A DNA stretch of 64,000 bases from positions 124,001 to 188,000 of the forward strand of contig CAZZJS010000005.1 in NCBI GenBank assembly GCA_964654855.1, in the 5' to 3' direction. The position numbers and the translations under genes are program-made. Positions 42,281 to 50,388 of this stretch are shown in pieces. This stretch comes from JALZUV01 sp964654855. Lineage in GTDB: Bacteria; Pseudomonadota; Alphaproteobacteria; Rickettsiales; JALZUV01. The first letter of the stretch is position 1; the number at the start of each line of letters is the position of its first letter. The notes under the pieces were generated by a model. That model saw only the letters and a list, made by a program, of their open reading frames with translations. It was not told the origin of the DNA and searched no databases.

Positions 42281-42317
42281 ATTGTTAAAATCTATCGTTA
42301 TCATAAAATAAAACGAT
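42281..42317. promoter_or_regulatory. candidate OxyR operator between redoxin-oxyR and the ahpC unit
   Basis: Four elements separated by exactly 7 bases: ATTG (42281), CTAT (42292), ATAA (42303), CGAT (42314). Against the OxyR consensus ATAG-N7-CTAT-N7-ATAG-N7-CTAT they match 13 of 16 positions. It lies in the divergent promoter region, 52 bases before the ATG of the 63-aa gene and 18 bases before that of the redoxin. Confidence 0.65.
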
Positions 42318-42368
42318 TATCAATAGGTATTGTAAATTGATATGGTCACTTCAATAGGAGGTGAAGAG

Positions 42369-42560
42369 ATGGCTGACGGATATGATTTATTTTGCTTTCA
42401 GAAACTAGATGAGCTGGTGCGCCATGTGCGTAAAGCGTCATCTGCGATTGAAGATGAAGTGGGGTGTGCTTGCGCTAAATATTTATACATGCAAGGGCAC
42501 CGTAACTTACCTGTCACTCTCATTCCCACCCGTTTTAACGTCATAACTAAAGGAGATTAA
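42369..42560 (+). CDS. 63-aa protein leading the ahpC-ahpD unit
   Basis: Not recognised. ATG 42369 is preceded by an excellent AGGAGGTG ribosome binding site 5 bases away, far better than that of an ATG 27 bases upstream. The product, MADGYDLFCFQKLDELVRHV and on, is small, soluble and has three Cys, two as CAC near residue 35. The gene ends one base before the ahpC ATG, and the AAAGGAG that serves ahpC lies inside its last codons, so the two are coupled. Its position downstream of the OxyR operator points to a role in peroxide response, perhaps as a redox partner; this is inference from context only. Confidence 0.7.
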   Translation: MADGYDLFCFQKLDELVRHVRKASSAIEDEVGCACAKYLYMQGHRNLPVTLIPTRFNVITKGD

Positions 42561-42561
42561 T

Positions 42562-43131
42562 ATGACCATTTCAGTAGGAGATAACTTCCCTCAATTTAAC
42601 CTTAAAGCGGTGGATGGCAAACCATTCGCTGACATTAATATCGATAATGTATTCATCGATGTAGATAACAATATTCAAAAAGATAAATGGATGGTGATGT
42701 TCTTCTATCCGAAAGATTTTACCTTTGTTTGTCCAACAGAAATTGCGGCATTTGGTGAGCTCAACGAAGAGTTCGAAGATCGTGACACGGTTCTACTTAC
42801 TGCCAGCACGGATAGTGAATTTACTCATTGGGCATGGAGAAAACATCAAGATGAGCTTCGCGAGCTTCCAATCCCTATGCTTGCTGATGTAAAGCGCGAG
42901 CTAACCACAGCGCTTGGTATCTTGGATAAAAACGAAGGGGTGGCGCAGCGTGCCGTATTCATTACCGATCCGGATGGCATTGTGCGCTTTTCCATGGTGA
43001 CTGACTTGAATGTGGGGCGTAACCCGAAAGAGGTGCTGCGTGTGCTTGATGCTCTGCAAACGGATGAGCTTTGCCCATGTAACTGGAGCAAAGGTGATGA
43101 GACCATCAATTTAGAAGAAGCAACGAAATAA
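42562..43131 (+). CDS. ahpC: alkyl hydroperoxide reductase peroxiredoxin AhpC
   Basis: Typical 2-Cys peroxiredoxin reducing H2O2, organic peroxides and peroxynitrite. At 189 aa it has the peroxidatic motif FFYPKDFTFVCPTEIAAFGE and the resolving region TDELCPCNWSKGD, which has the CPC pair seen in AhpD-dependent AhpC proteins of actinobacteria and some alphaproteobacteria. It has no AhpF flavoprotein partner nearby but is followed by ahpD, so AhpD is the likely electron donor. AAAGGAG lies 8 bases before the ATG. Divergent oxyR and the upstream operator indicate peroxide induction. Confidence 0.96.
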   Translation: MTISVGDNFPQFNLKAVDGKPFADINIDNVFIDVDNNIQKDKWMVMFFYPKDFTFVCPTEIAAFGELNEEFEDRDTVLLTASTDSEFTHWAWRKHQDELRELPIPMLADVKRELTTALGILDKNEGVAQRAVFITDPDGIVRFSMVTDLNVGRNPKEVLRVLDALQTDELCPCNWSKGDETINLEEATK

Positions 43132-43138
43132 TTTTACT

Positions 43139-43171
43139 CCCTGAAGGCCATCAGGGGCGACTCTGGTGGCC
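43139..43171 (+). other. intercistronic ahpC-ahpD hairpins, mutually exclusive
   Basis: CCCTGA (43139-43144) can pair with TCAGGG (43151-43156). Alternatively GGCCATCAG (43146-43154) can pair with CTGGTGGCC (43163-43171), a 9-bp stem with one G-U pair and an 8-nt loop. The two share bases and cannot form together. No T-run follows, so this is not a plain terminator; it may stabilise the ahpC message or set the ahpC:ahpD ratio. Confidence 0.45.
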
Positions 43172-43200
43172 GAATGGAAGAAAAAAGAAAGGTATAGATT

Positions 43201-43728
43201 ATGTCTATTAAAGAAATTAAATCTCAATTGGGTGAATATGCCAAAGATATAAAACTGAATCTTGGTAATGTATTAAGTGAAGAAGGTGCGGCTGGCCTTG
43301 ATGAGAAGCAAATTGCAGGTATCGCATTAGCTTCAGCTTATGCCACGAAAAACACACAGCTAATTGAAGCCATCGCGGCGGAAGCGTCAGAGCGTTTATC
43401 AGCAGAAGAAGTGCAAGCTACTAAGGCAGCTGCGACCATTATGGGTATGAATAATATCTATTATCGTTTCGTGCATTTAGTGTCAGATGGCGAATATATG
43501 AAGCTTCCTGCCAATCTACGCATGAATGTGATTGGTAACCCAGGCATCGAGAAAGTGACATTTGAGCTGGAAAGTTTGGCGGTATCGGCGATTACGGGTT
43601 GTGGGATGTGCATCGATGCACATGTTCGAGAAGTTGAAAAAGCGGGTATTAGCAAGCAGGGTGTACAATCGACCATTCGTATTGCGGCAGTGATTAATGC
43701 GACAGCGCAAGCTTTAGTTATTGGTTAG
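43201..43728 (+). CDS. ahpD: alkylhydroperoxidase AhpD
   Basis: CMD-family thiol protein that reduces AhpC, and in mycobacteria receives electrons from lipoylated SucB via Lpd. The 175-aa product has the usual length and the active-site segment SAITGCGMCIDAHVREVEKA with the CxxC and His. The N-terminal half is helical (IKEIKSQLGEYAKDIKLNLG). The gene follows ahpC by 69 bases containing two alternative hairpins. The stop overlaps that of the convergent GGDEF gene by 4 bases. The order oxyR / ahpC-ahpD matches that in mycobacteria. Confidence 0.95.
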   Translation: MSIKEIKSQLGEYAKDIKLNLGNVLSEEGAAGLDEKQIAGIALASAYATKNTQLIEAIAAEASERLSAEEVQATKAAATIMGMNNIYYRFVHLVSDGEYMKLPANLRMNVIGNPGIEKVTFELESLAVSAITGCGMCIDAHVREVEKAGISKQGVQSTIRIAAVINATAQALVIG

Positions 43729-44774
43729 CTAGTTTCAGCCTCTACACGGTTTCTGCCATTTTCTTTGGCACGATATAAGGCACTATCGGCGCGTTCAATG
43801 AAAGCGTCGATAGTTTCTTCCGGTTGGCTTGAATGGTAGCGACTTACACCAATAGAGAGGGTGATTTGGCCAATCTCTTCCGTTGAATTCCTACGCTTGA
43901 TACGATTCTTGGCTACAAGAGAGCGAATTCCTTCAGCTACAATTTGCGCGCCAGGGGCGGGGGTATCTAGCAAGAGGATTGTAAATTCTTCGCCTCCATA
44001 GCGGCAGACAATGTCTTTGCCACGAACGGTGCGGCGTAAGACACCGGCAACCACTTTAAGCACTTCGTCGCCAATTTGATGCCCCCATGTGTCGTTGAAG
44101 TTTTTGAAATAATCAATATCTATCATAAGCAAGCAAAGCTCAGATTTGGTTTTTGTGGATCGCACGGCTTGCTCTTGTATGAGTTCATCAAAAGCACGAC
44201 GGTTATTGAGGCCGGTTAGGCCATCGATACGCGCTTCAGTCGTGGCTTTCTCAAGATTTTCGCGAAGCTCGGCAATTTCTTTTTGAGATTCTTTCATCTG
44301 TACGTCAAAATCAGAACCGCTTTGTTTGATTTCTTGTAATTGGCCAACCACTTCGCCGAGCAATCCTTCTAGATTTTCGTCGTCATCAATCTTTGAGGAT
44401 AGAGTATTTGTTTGCTCACCCAATTTATCGTTATAGGCTTTAGCCTCACTCGAGAATTTACCGACCATGTTCATTAATCGGTTCATCGCTTCGTTTATGT
44501 CTTGCGCTGCTTCTTCATTGCCTGAGGTTTTAGCGAAGTATTTCGTATGTAGCTTATGATTCACTTCCTCTGTGAACTTTATGTTTTGCTTGCTCAGGCT
44601 GTGTATTTCTAGCGAAAGTTCAGGCATATTACCTGCAATATGGTGATACCAAATCGTGTAATTTTCAGGTGTTGGGGGGAGTTTTGCTTTAGCCATGGCT
44701 TGCAGAGCTTTTTGCGACAAGCTTTGCGCATCTTGCTTTGAGTTTGCATCAAATATTTCTGGCATTAACGGCAT
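43725..44774 (-). CDS. diguanylate cyclase (GGDEF)
   Basis: Makes c-di-GMP from two GTP. The 349-aa cytoplasmic protein has an N-terminal helical region (about 1-185) with the PPTPENYTIWYHHIAGNMPE motif seen in several proteobacterial GGDEF proteins and coiled coils, followed by the GGDEF domain (about 185-345): TDxLTGLxNRRAF-like IDGLTGLNNRRAFDELIQEQ, the active site RYGGEEFTILL, and DSALYRAKENGRNRV. An inhibitory I-site RxxD is present five residues before the active loop (RGKD). It has no transmembrane or receiver domain. The degenerate GGDEF-EAL protein at 33 kb could be a partner or receptor. Confidence 0.92.
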   Translation of the reverse strand: MPLMPEIFDANSKQDAQSLSQKALQAMAKAKLPPTPENYTIWYHHIAGNMPELSLEIHSLSKQNIKFTEEVNHKLHTKYFAKTSGNEEAAQDINEAMNRLMNMVGKFSSEAKAYNDKLGEQTNTLSSKIDDDENLEGLLGEVVGQLQEIKQSGSDFDVQMKESQKEIAELRENLEKATTEARIDGLTGLNNRRAFDELIQEQAVRSTKTKSELCLLMIDIDYFKNFNDTWGHQIGDEVLKVVAGVLRRTVRGKDIVCRYGGEEFTILLLDTPAPGAQIVAEGIRSLVAKNRIKRRNSTEEIGQITLSIGVSRYHSSQPEETIDAFIERADSALYRAKENGRNRVEAETS

Positions 44775-44854
44775 AATTCTATTCTAGGCCAAAAAATATT
44801 GAAAATCCGTTAAAATCGTTCACTTATTTGCAAGAAAATGGCATAAGCAGCTTT

Positions 44855-45880
44855 ATGAACCTTTATTCACTTGTCAGACCATTGATTTTTCAACTTTCTC
44901 CAGAAAAGGCACATCAATTGGCGCTGAGTTTTTCCGGAGTCGGAGGCTCTCGCTACAAGAATAAAATGCTTCCTCAAACGGTGTTCGGACTTGAGTTTGC
45001 CAATCCAGTAGGGCTGTCAGCAGGGTTTGATAAAAATGCGCAAGCCGTAAATGGCCTTTCCAAAATGGGATTTGGGTTCTTGGAGCTTGGAACGGTGACG
45101 CCGCTGGCACAACCAGGGAACCCTCAGCCACGGCTCTTTCGATTGATCGAAGATGAGGCGGTGATCAACCGTCTCGGGTTTAATAATGGTGGGCTTGAGG
45201 TGTTTTGTAAGAATTTAGAAGTTGCGAAGCGTACCCTTCCGCTGGGGGCTAATATTGGTAAGAATAAAGATCAAACCGATGCTGTGGCTGATTATGTGCA
45301 AGGTTTGGAAGCGGTAAGCCCGCTGGCAGATTATGTGACGGTGAATATTTCCTCGCCCAATACGCAAGGTTTGCGTGATCTGCAAGAGAAGGATTCATTA
45401 CGTGAACTATTGGCTGCCTTAATGGAAAAACGCACCAAGCCAATTTTGTTAAAAGTCGCGCCTGATTTAGATGAAAAACAAATCGAACATATTGCAGAAA
45501 CGGTGCTGGAACAGCGAATTGATGGATTGATTGTTAGCAATACTACGCTAGATCGATCGGAGAGCTTACAGAATATTCATAAAACAGAAAGTGGTGGGTT
45601 AAGCGGTAAGCCCATTTTAGATAAATCCAATCGTGTGCTAAAGCTCTTTGCTAAGCAGATTAATGGGAAAATTCCATTGATTGGGGTAGGGGGGATTGCC
45701 AGCGGAGTGGATGCTTATGCAAAGATTCGTGCTGGAGCGTCACTCGTGCAGCTTTATACTGCATTAGTCTATCAGGGGCCGAGTTTGGTCGCGCGGATTA
45801 ATCGTGAGTTGGTGGAATTGCTTGCACAAGACGGATACCGCCATATAAGTGAGGCCATTGGAGCAGATTTAAATGACTAA
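44855..45880 (+). CDS. pyrD: quinone-dependent dihydroorotate dehydrogenase
   Basis: Class 2 membrane-associated DHODH: oxidises dihydroorotate to orotate, passing electrons to quinone via FMN. The start ATG 44855 gives MNLYSLVRPLIFQLSPEKAH, the N-terminal helical extension that inserts in the membrane and marks class 2. Further motifs are FANPVGLSAGFDKNAQAVNG, FGFLELGTVTPLAQPGNPQP, RLGFNNGG, YVTVNISSPNTQGLRDLQ (catalytic Ser region), and IGVGGIASGVDAYAKIRAGA (FMN phosphate site). A longer TTG frame (44828) is rejected because it extends beyond family starts. It overlaps trpS by 8 bases. Confidence 0.96.
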   Translation: MNLYSLVRPLIFQLSPEKAHQLALSFSGVGGSRYKNKMLPQTVFGLEFANPVGLSAGFDKNAQAVNGLSKMGFGFLELGTVTPLAQPGNPQPRLFRLIEDEAVINRLGFNNGGLEVFCKNLEVAKRTLPLGANIGKNKDQTDAVADYVQGLEAVSPLADYVTVNISSPNTQGLRDLQEKDSLRELLAALMEKRTKPILLKVAPDLDEKQIEHIAETVLEQRIDGLIVSNTTLDRSESLQNIHKTESGGLSGKPILDKSNRVLKLFAKQINGKIPLIGVGGIASGVDAYAKIRAGASLVQLYTALVYQGPSLVARINRELVELLAQDGYRHISEAIGADLND

Positions 45881-46886
45881 GAAACGTGTATTTTCAGGCG
45901 TACAGCCAACGGGTAATCTTCATTTGGGGAACTATCTAGGGGCGATTCGCCATTGGGTGAAGATGCAAGATGAATATGAATGTATTTACGGCATTATGGA
46001 TCTGCACGCGATTACGGTGCCACAAAATTCCGAGAATTTGCGTAACTCTATTCGTGAAGTAGCAGCAGCGTTGATTGCCAGTGGGATTGATCCGAATAAG
46101 AGTATTCTCTTCCCGCAATCAGCCGTGTCAGCCCATGCTGAGCTAGCTTGGATTTTTAACTGCCATACGCCGCTTGGGTGGTTGAATCGAATGACACAAT
46201 TTAAAGAAAAGGCGGGTAAGAAACGCGATAATGCCTCGCTTGGTCTTTATGGCTATCCGGTGCTTATGGCGGCTGACATCCTTGCTTATAATGCGACTCA
46301 TGTGCCTGTTGGCGAAGATCAAAAGCAACATCTTGAACTTTCGCGCGATATTGCGGGTGCGTTTAACCGCGCTTACGATCATGAATATTTTGAACTGCCG
46401 GAGCCGCTCATCATGGGCGAAGCAACGCGTGTCATGAGCCTGCGTGATGGTACGAATAAAATGAGTAAATCTGATGCTTCGGAAATGTCGCGTATTGATC
46501 TGACCGATGATGAAGATGCGATTGCGAAGAAATTCCGCAAAGCCAAGTCTGATATGCTGGAAGGCGTGACTTATGATGTGGAAAATCGTCCAGAGGCGAG
46601 TAACTTGCTTACCATTTATGCAGCTTTGGCTGAAAAGCAGCGTGCTGAGGTGGAAGCGCAATTTGCCGCAAGTAGTTTTGCAGCTTTTAAAAAAGAACTC
46701 ACCGATTTGGCGGTGGCAAAATTGGCGCCGCTTACCTCAAAAATGCGTGTGCTAATGGAAGATCCAGAAAGTATTGATCGTTACCTACAAATGGGAACGG
46801 AACGCGCGGATGAAATTGCCCAGAAGCATTTAGCAGAGGTTCGTGAGATTGTTGGCTTCCCTGTATTTAAACCCTCTAGTTTTTAA
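45873..46886 (+). CDS. trpS: tryptophanyl-tRNA synthetase
   Basis: Class Ic aminoacyl-tRNA synthetase charging tRNA-Trp. The 337-aa protein has the ATP-site motifs SGVQPTGNLHLGNYLGAIR (HIGH-like HLGN) and NKMSKSDASEMSRI (KMSKS), plus ALIASGIDPNKSILFPQS, TPLGWLNRMTQFKEKAGK and the HVPVGEDQKQHLELSRDIA Trp-binding segment. The length is typical. The start overlaps the pyrD stop by 8 bases and the next gene follows within 4 bases, so pyrD-trpS and the 47-kb hypothetical gene form a unit. Confidence 0.97.
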   Translation: MTKKRVFSGVQPTGNLHLGNYLGAIRHWVKMQDEYECIYGIMDLHAITVPQNSENLRNSIREVAAALIASGIDPNKSILFPQSAVSAHAELAWIFNCHTPLGWLNRMTQFKEKAGKKRDNASLGLYGYPVLMAADILAYNATHVPVGEDQKQHLELSRDIAGAFNRAYDHEYFELPEPLIMGEATRVMSLRDGTNKMSKSDASEMSRIDLTDDEDAIAKKFRKAKSDMLEGVTYDVENRPEASNLLTIYAALAEKQRAEVEAQFAASSFAAFKKELTDLAVAKLAPLTSKMRVLMEDPESIDRYLQMGTERADEIAQKHLAEVREIVGFPVFKPSSF

Positions 46887-46889
46887 CCT

Positions 46890-47474
46890 ATGGATCGCGA
46901 GAAGTTAGAATATACGATTAAAGAAACCTTTCGACTTAAAGGTTGGTGGTACTTTACGTGGCGCTTCTTTGTGTTGGTTGGGGCTATCTGGTATTTCTGG
47001 CCACAAACGGTGGAACCCGTTGTAAGAGTACCTGAAAAAGAAGAACCATTTGTAGCGAAAGAATGGCATCAAACCGCAGAAACAGATCGTGATTTGCGCG
47101 AAATTCTTACCACCACTCAGAGCACCTTCTACTGGGATAGCTTCAACTGGATGATGGAATATGGCAAAGCAGCTAAGCCTAAAGGTTTTGAAAGTAAGAT
47201 TATCAAACTTCTCATGGTGATGGGGGAGGCGGCTTCTGATGAGAAACAAGGTTATTGCCGTCAATTTCGCGAGAAAATAGTGGTGGTTGGTAAAGCCAAT
47301 ACACGTGAGGGTATCGCTTGTAAGCGCGGTCTAGCGGATTGGTGTAAACAAGTGGCTGGTGAGAAAATGCATTGCCGCGATCAAAAACCAACGGGCTTAG
47401 ATGCTCTGACAGCGGATCAACATAATCTAAAAACCAAGCTGAATCGTGGCTTACAGAAGCTCCCAAGCTTCTAA
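46890..47474 (+). CDS. hypothetical single-pass membrane protein
   Basis: Not recognised. The 194-aa product has one membrane segment near residues 18-38 (GWWYFTWRFFVLVGAIWYFW) with a short basic N-terminus, then a soluble, probably periplasmic, domain of 150 residues with four Cys (two at about 127 and 149, two near 157 and 166), which could form two disulphides. It begins 4 bases after the trpS stop and is probably cotranscribed. tRNA-Leu follows on the opposite strand. No catalytic motif is visible. Confidence 0.7.
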   Translation: MDREKLEYTIKETFRLKGWWYFTWRFFVLVGAIWYFWPQTVEPVVRVPEKEEPFVAKEWHQTAETDRDLREILTTTQSTFYWDSFNWMMEYGKAAKPKGFESKIIKLLMVMGEAASDEKQGYCRQFREKIVVVGKANTREGIACKRGLADWCKQVAGEKMHCRDQKPTGLDALTADQHNLKTKLNRGLQKLPSF

Positions 47475-47492
47475 AAGTTTAATCATCAAAGA

Positions 47493-47576
47493 TGGTACCT
47501 CAGGTCAGACTCGAACTGACACTCCATAGGAACCGGATTTTGAATCCGGCGCGTCTACCAATTCCGCCACTGAGGC
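47493..47576 (-). tRNA. tRNA-Leu (anticodon CAA)
   Basis: On the minus strand the gene starts GCCTCAGTGGCGGAATTGG and ends CTGAGGTACCA with encoded CCA. The acceptor stem pairs with a single G-U at position 1-72. The anticodon arm is CCGGA-TTCAAAA-TCCGG with CAA at 34-36. The extra arm is long, TTCCTATGGAGTG-type, as expected for a class II tRNA-Leu. It is 84 nt long. Confidence 0.96.
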
Positions 47577-47637
47577 ACAGTGTGAAACAAAAGAATGTCG
47601 CACTATACGTACCGTTTGGTAAAGGTCAATGCCCTGT

Positions 47638-48729
47638 TTAAACTAAGAAAGGATCAAACGCGAAAAGCACATCTTCTTCTGTCAGATCGGTTACGCCTTT
47701 GACACGTATCACGCTACCATCTTCGAACAAGATGTGACTATTGCCATTAGTGGTTTCGCGGATATTTAACTCAGAAAAAGAGTCTGCAATATCGCCTAAT
47801 CCTAGGTGATCGACTCCTTTGACAAAATCCTGAATGGTTGCGTGAAAATTGGTGAATCGGTTTGAGAAAATAAAGACATCGCTACCTTCGCCGCCAACAT
47901 GATTATCAACCCCGCTAGTCGTAACAAGTATATCATCGCCTTCGCCACCAAAGAGGCGATCATTACCGATAGCTTCAAAAAATGCTTCCGGTGATTCATC
48001 TATAAAGTTATCGATGATCAAGTCATTTCCTTTGCCGCCAATCAGCTTATCATTTCCGCCACCGCCATGAAGGAAGTCTACGCCATTACCGCCATTGATA
48101 AAATCGTTACCCATGCCACCATCGAGGAAATCGCCATCATCTTGCCCGTAGAGCCGGTCATCGCCGCCAAAGCCATTGATAAAATCGTCGCCATCTCCAC
48201 CGATTAGCACTTCATTTGTATCGACACCAATAGGATTGTCGTAGAAGGGGGCATTACCATGCCCACCAAGGATTGTATCGTTTCCGGTACCGCCCTCAAG
48301 CACGGCTTCCGTTAAGTGGTATGCTTCTAGTTCAGGTGAGCTGGATAGTACGCGGATGATGAAATCATCACCGGAGTTGGCATCAATTTTATTCTGGCCG
48401 CTTGCTACTACGATTGTATCATTGCCTAGCCCGCCTTGAACGATGTTATCAATACCTTCGATGAAGATGAAATCGTCTCCGCTACCGGTGCGGATGTCAT
48501 TTTGGAAAGAAATTTCACCAAGGATGCGGTCATTGCCGTCGCCCCCTCTAATGATACTGTCAGAAGTTCCAAGAATGGTGAATATATCGTTGCCTTCTTC
48601 GCCGTAAAGAGCGATGTCGTGCGCGCCATCTGCTTCGAATATATCAGAACCTTCTGCACCGAAAATCGTTTCATTAGGCGAGATAAAATCAAAAACATCT
48701 ATTCCAGAAGTACCGTTAATAACCGTCAT
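47638..48729 (-). CDS. RTX-type calcium-binding repeat protein, likely type I secretion substrate
   Basis: A 363-aa acidic protein made largely of hemolysin-type GGxGxDxxx nonapeptides, as in GGDGDDFINGFGGDDRLYGQ, GGMGNDFINGGNGVDFLHGG and GGKGNDLIIDNF. These bind calcium in a parallel beta-roll after secretion. It has no Sec signal peptide. The C-terminus (GVTDLTEEDVLFAFDPFLV) resembles the uncleaved type I secretion signal of alphaproteobacterial RTX proteins. No enzymatic domain is visible, so it may be a surface or biofilm protein. The nearest exporter is the ABC/HlyD pair at 37-40 kb; a link between them is inference. Confidence 0.87.
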   Translation of the reverse strand: MTVINGTSGIDVFDFISPNETIFGAEGSDIFEADGAHDIALYGEEGNDIFTILGTSDSIIRGGDGNDRILGEISFQNDIRTGSGDDFIFIEGIDNIVQGGLGNDTIVVASGQNKIDANSGDDFIIRVLSSSPELEAYHLTEAVLEGGTGNDTILGGHGNAPFYDNPIGVDTNEVLIGGDGDDFINGFGGDDRLYGQDDGDFLDGGMGNDFINGGNGVDFLHGGGGNDKLIGGKGNDLIIDNFIDESPEAFFEAIGNDRLFGGEGDDILVTTSGVDNHVGGEGSDVFIFSNRFTNFHATIQDFVKGVDHLGLGDIADSFSELNIRETTNGNSHILFEDGSVIRVKGVTDLTEEDVLFAFDPFLV

Positions 48730-48865
48730 GGGTTAACCCTCTTTAATTTTTTATTGTGGCAAAGCTAAGCTAAGAATGAGTAGGAGTAAACTAGAATTAT
48801 GAACGATATTTTTAATGCCGTTCTAAGACTAAAGGGAAGAATTTATTGAGATAACCTCAGATAAG

Positions 48866-48902
48866 AAAAAGCCCCGCTTGTTTGCACAGGCGAAGCTTTT
48901 TA
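48866..48902. terminator. terminator downstream of ndk
   Basis: AAAAAGC (48866-48872) pairs with GCTTTTT (48895-48901), with an inner CGCTTG/CAGGCG stem. On the minus strand it follows the ndk stop by about 20 bases and ends in a T-run. The 136-base RTX upstream region lies on its other side and shows no clear promoter. Confidence 0.75.
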
Positions 48903-48924
48903 AAAACAAAATTCTTCTTAGGAA

Positions 48925-49347
48925 TTAGCCAACGATTTCATTGTCGTTGAAGAAGAATTTAATTTCGATTGCTGCATTTTCGTCTGAATCAGAACCGTGA
49001 ACGCTGTTGGCTTCGATGCTTTCAGCAAAATCTTTGCGGATCGTGCCAGAATCAGCATCTTCAGGGTTTGTTGCGCCCATGATCTCACGGTTTTTAAGAA
49101 CAGCATTTTCGCCTTCTAGAACTTGAACGACAACAGGGCCTGAAGTCATGAAGTTTACGAGGTCATTATAGAATGGGCGTTCTTTATGCACTTCGTAAAA
49201 GCCTTGCGCTTGTGCTTCGCTCATGTGGATGCGTTTAGATGCGACAACACGAAGACCGTTTTCTTCAAAACGTTGAGTGATTGCACCGGTAAGGTTACGA
49301 CGAGTTGCATCAGGTTTGATGATTGAGAAAGTACGTTGAATAGCCAT
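48925..49347 (-). CDS. ndk: nucleoside diphosphate kinase
   Basis: Balances nucleoside triphosphate pools by phosphotransfer through a phosphohistidine. The 140-aa protein starts MAIQRTFSIIKPDATRRNLT and contains the catalytic NSVHGSDSDENAAIEIKFFF with the active His. All NDK segments (FYEVHKERPFYNDLVNFMTS, MGATNPEDADSGTIRKDFAE) are present at usual length. The gene is monocistronic between a terminator and the BrkB gene. Nothing is unusual. Confidence 0.98.
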   Translation of the reverse strand: MAIQRTFSIIKPDATRRNLTGAITQRFEENGLRVVASKRIHMSEAQAQGFYEVHKERPFYNDLVNFMTSGPVVVQVLEGENAVLKNREIMGATNPEDADSGTIRKDFAESIEANSVHGSDSDENAAIEIKFFFNDNEIVG

Positions 49348-49416
49348 TTTAAGCTCCTAATTGGGGTTGTTTCTTGCGGGGCTTATAGCATGGCAAGGCG
49401 CGAATGCAAGTGCCTC

Positions 49417-50298
49417 TTAATCATCTTCAGAATCAGGCTCGACACCTTCGATGGTTTCTTCTTTTTCTTCCACTTGGCTGCCGGCTGCTTTGAGCAGTTG
49501 ATAGTTAAATTCAGCGCCGAAAATAAAAATTACATTAATGATGTAAAAGAAGAGTAAGGTAGCAATAACACTTCCGAGTGAGCCATAGATAAGGGTGACT
49601 TGATCAAAGCCACTCAAATAGAGCCGGAGGCCTTTTACGGCGAGTGTCCAAAGTAAAACGGTTAGTAGCGCACCAGGCAAAACGGCAGAGAGGGTTTGCT
49701 TAATATTGGGCAGCGAGTAATAGGCGAGGACGACCAGTAGCAGCATCATCACACCGGAATAGAATTGTAAATTCTGGCCGATATTCTCATTAATGCCGAG
49801 TCCGGTGAGTTCTTCTGCCCAGTCGATTACGCTGGGGGCGATAAACATTGCACCCATGCCGAGCATGATAAAGGCGGTGAAGATCAATAATTGGCCGATA
49901 GACCATAAGCGTCGCCATACATAAGCTGGTGGCGTGCCGACTCGGTAAGCGCGGTTTAGTACGGTGCGATAACCCTCAACAGCGCTGGAGGCTGTCCATA
50001 TTGCGGCAAGCATTGAAAGGGTGAGTAGACCACGCGGTGGGCCTTGCACAATTTCGTCGATACGCGGCAATAGTGCGGCGGTGGCATCGGCGGGTAAAGT
50101 GTCGCGCAGCATGGTGATAAAGGCGCGACCTAAATCACCTTCGCCAAAGAAACCAGCAAGGGCGACAATGAATACGATGAAAGGAAAGAGCGATAGTAAC
50201 CCCATGAAAGAGAGATAGCCCGCATGCTCAATCCCATCATGCGTGATGACTGTATGTTCTGTCGCTTTGGTGAGCGCTCTGGGGATTTGGGCTAGCAT
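49417..50298 (-). CDS. YihY/BrkB-family inner-membrane protein
   Basis: A 293-aa polytopic membrane protein with about six helices (LLSLFPFIVFIVALAGFFGE; LIFTAFIMLGMGAMFIAP; SGVMMLLLVVLAYYSLP; AVLPGALLTVLLWTLAVKG; LGSVIATLLFFYIINVIFIF). The family signature YGSLGSVIATLLFFYIINVI FIFGAEFN (with a GAEFN end) and the N-terminal HAGYLSFMGLLSLFPF are present. Despite the historical label ribonuclease BN, the family has no proven nuclease activity; a transporter role is suspected. The C-terminus ends in an acidic cytoplasmic tail. It is divergent from the nfeD-SPFH unit. Confidence 0.88.
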   Translation of the reverse strand: MLAQIPRALTKATEHTVITHDGIEHAGYLSFMGLLSLFPFIVFIVALAGFFGEGDLGRAFITMLRDTLPADATAALLPRIDEIVQGPPRGLLTLSMLAAIWTASSAVEGYRTVLNRAYRVGTPPAYVWRRLWSIGQLLIFTAFIMLGMGAMFIAPSVIDWAEELTGLGINENIGQNLQFYSGVMMLLLVVLAYYSLPNIKQTLSAVLPGALLTVLLWTLAVKGLRLYLSGFDQVTLIYGSLGSVIATLLFFYIINVIFIFGAEFNYQLLKAAGSQVEEKEETIEGVEPDSEDD

Positions 50299-50388
50299 AA
50301 TTGATATGTAAGCATGCTGTAGGGTTTTGTCATCCCGGAAGTTTCAACTTTTTCATAATCAGTTGCTAAATTAGTTGAGGGTCTCATA

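Noticed and set aside
46143..46661. Minus-strand 172-codon ORF inside trpS
   Set aside because: It is antisense to a clear trpS coding region and has no ribosome binding site or recognisable domain.
47940..48200. Short repeats around 48 kb as a non-coding array
   Set aside because: They encode in-frame GGxGxD calcium-binding nonapeptides of the RTX protein.
48721..48750. CtrA box upstream of the RTX gene (TTAACCCTCTTTAA)
   Set aside because: The spacer is 6 rather than 7 bases and the match lacks the trailing C, so chance is likely in this A/T-rich gap.
48799..48849. 16-codon ORF upstream of the RTX gene
   Set aside because: It begins ATG AAC GAT, but its AGGAG lies too far upstream and it has no relation to a neighbouring start; too short to support.
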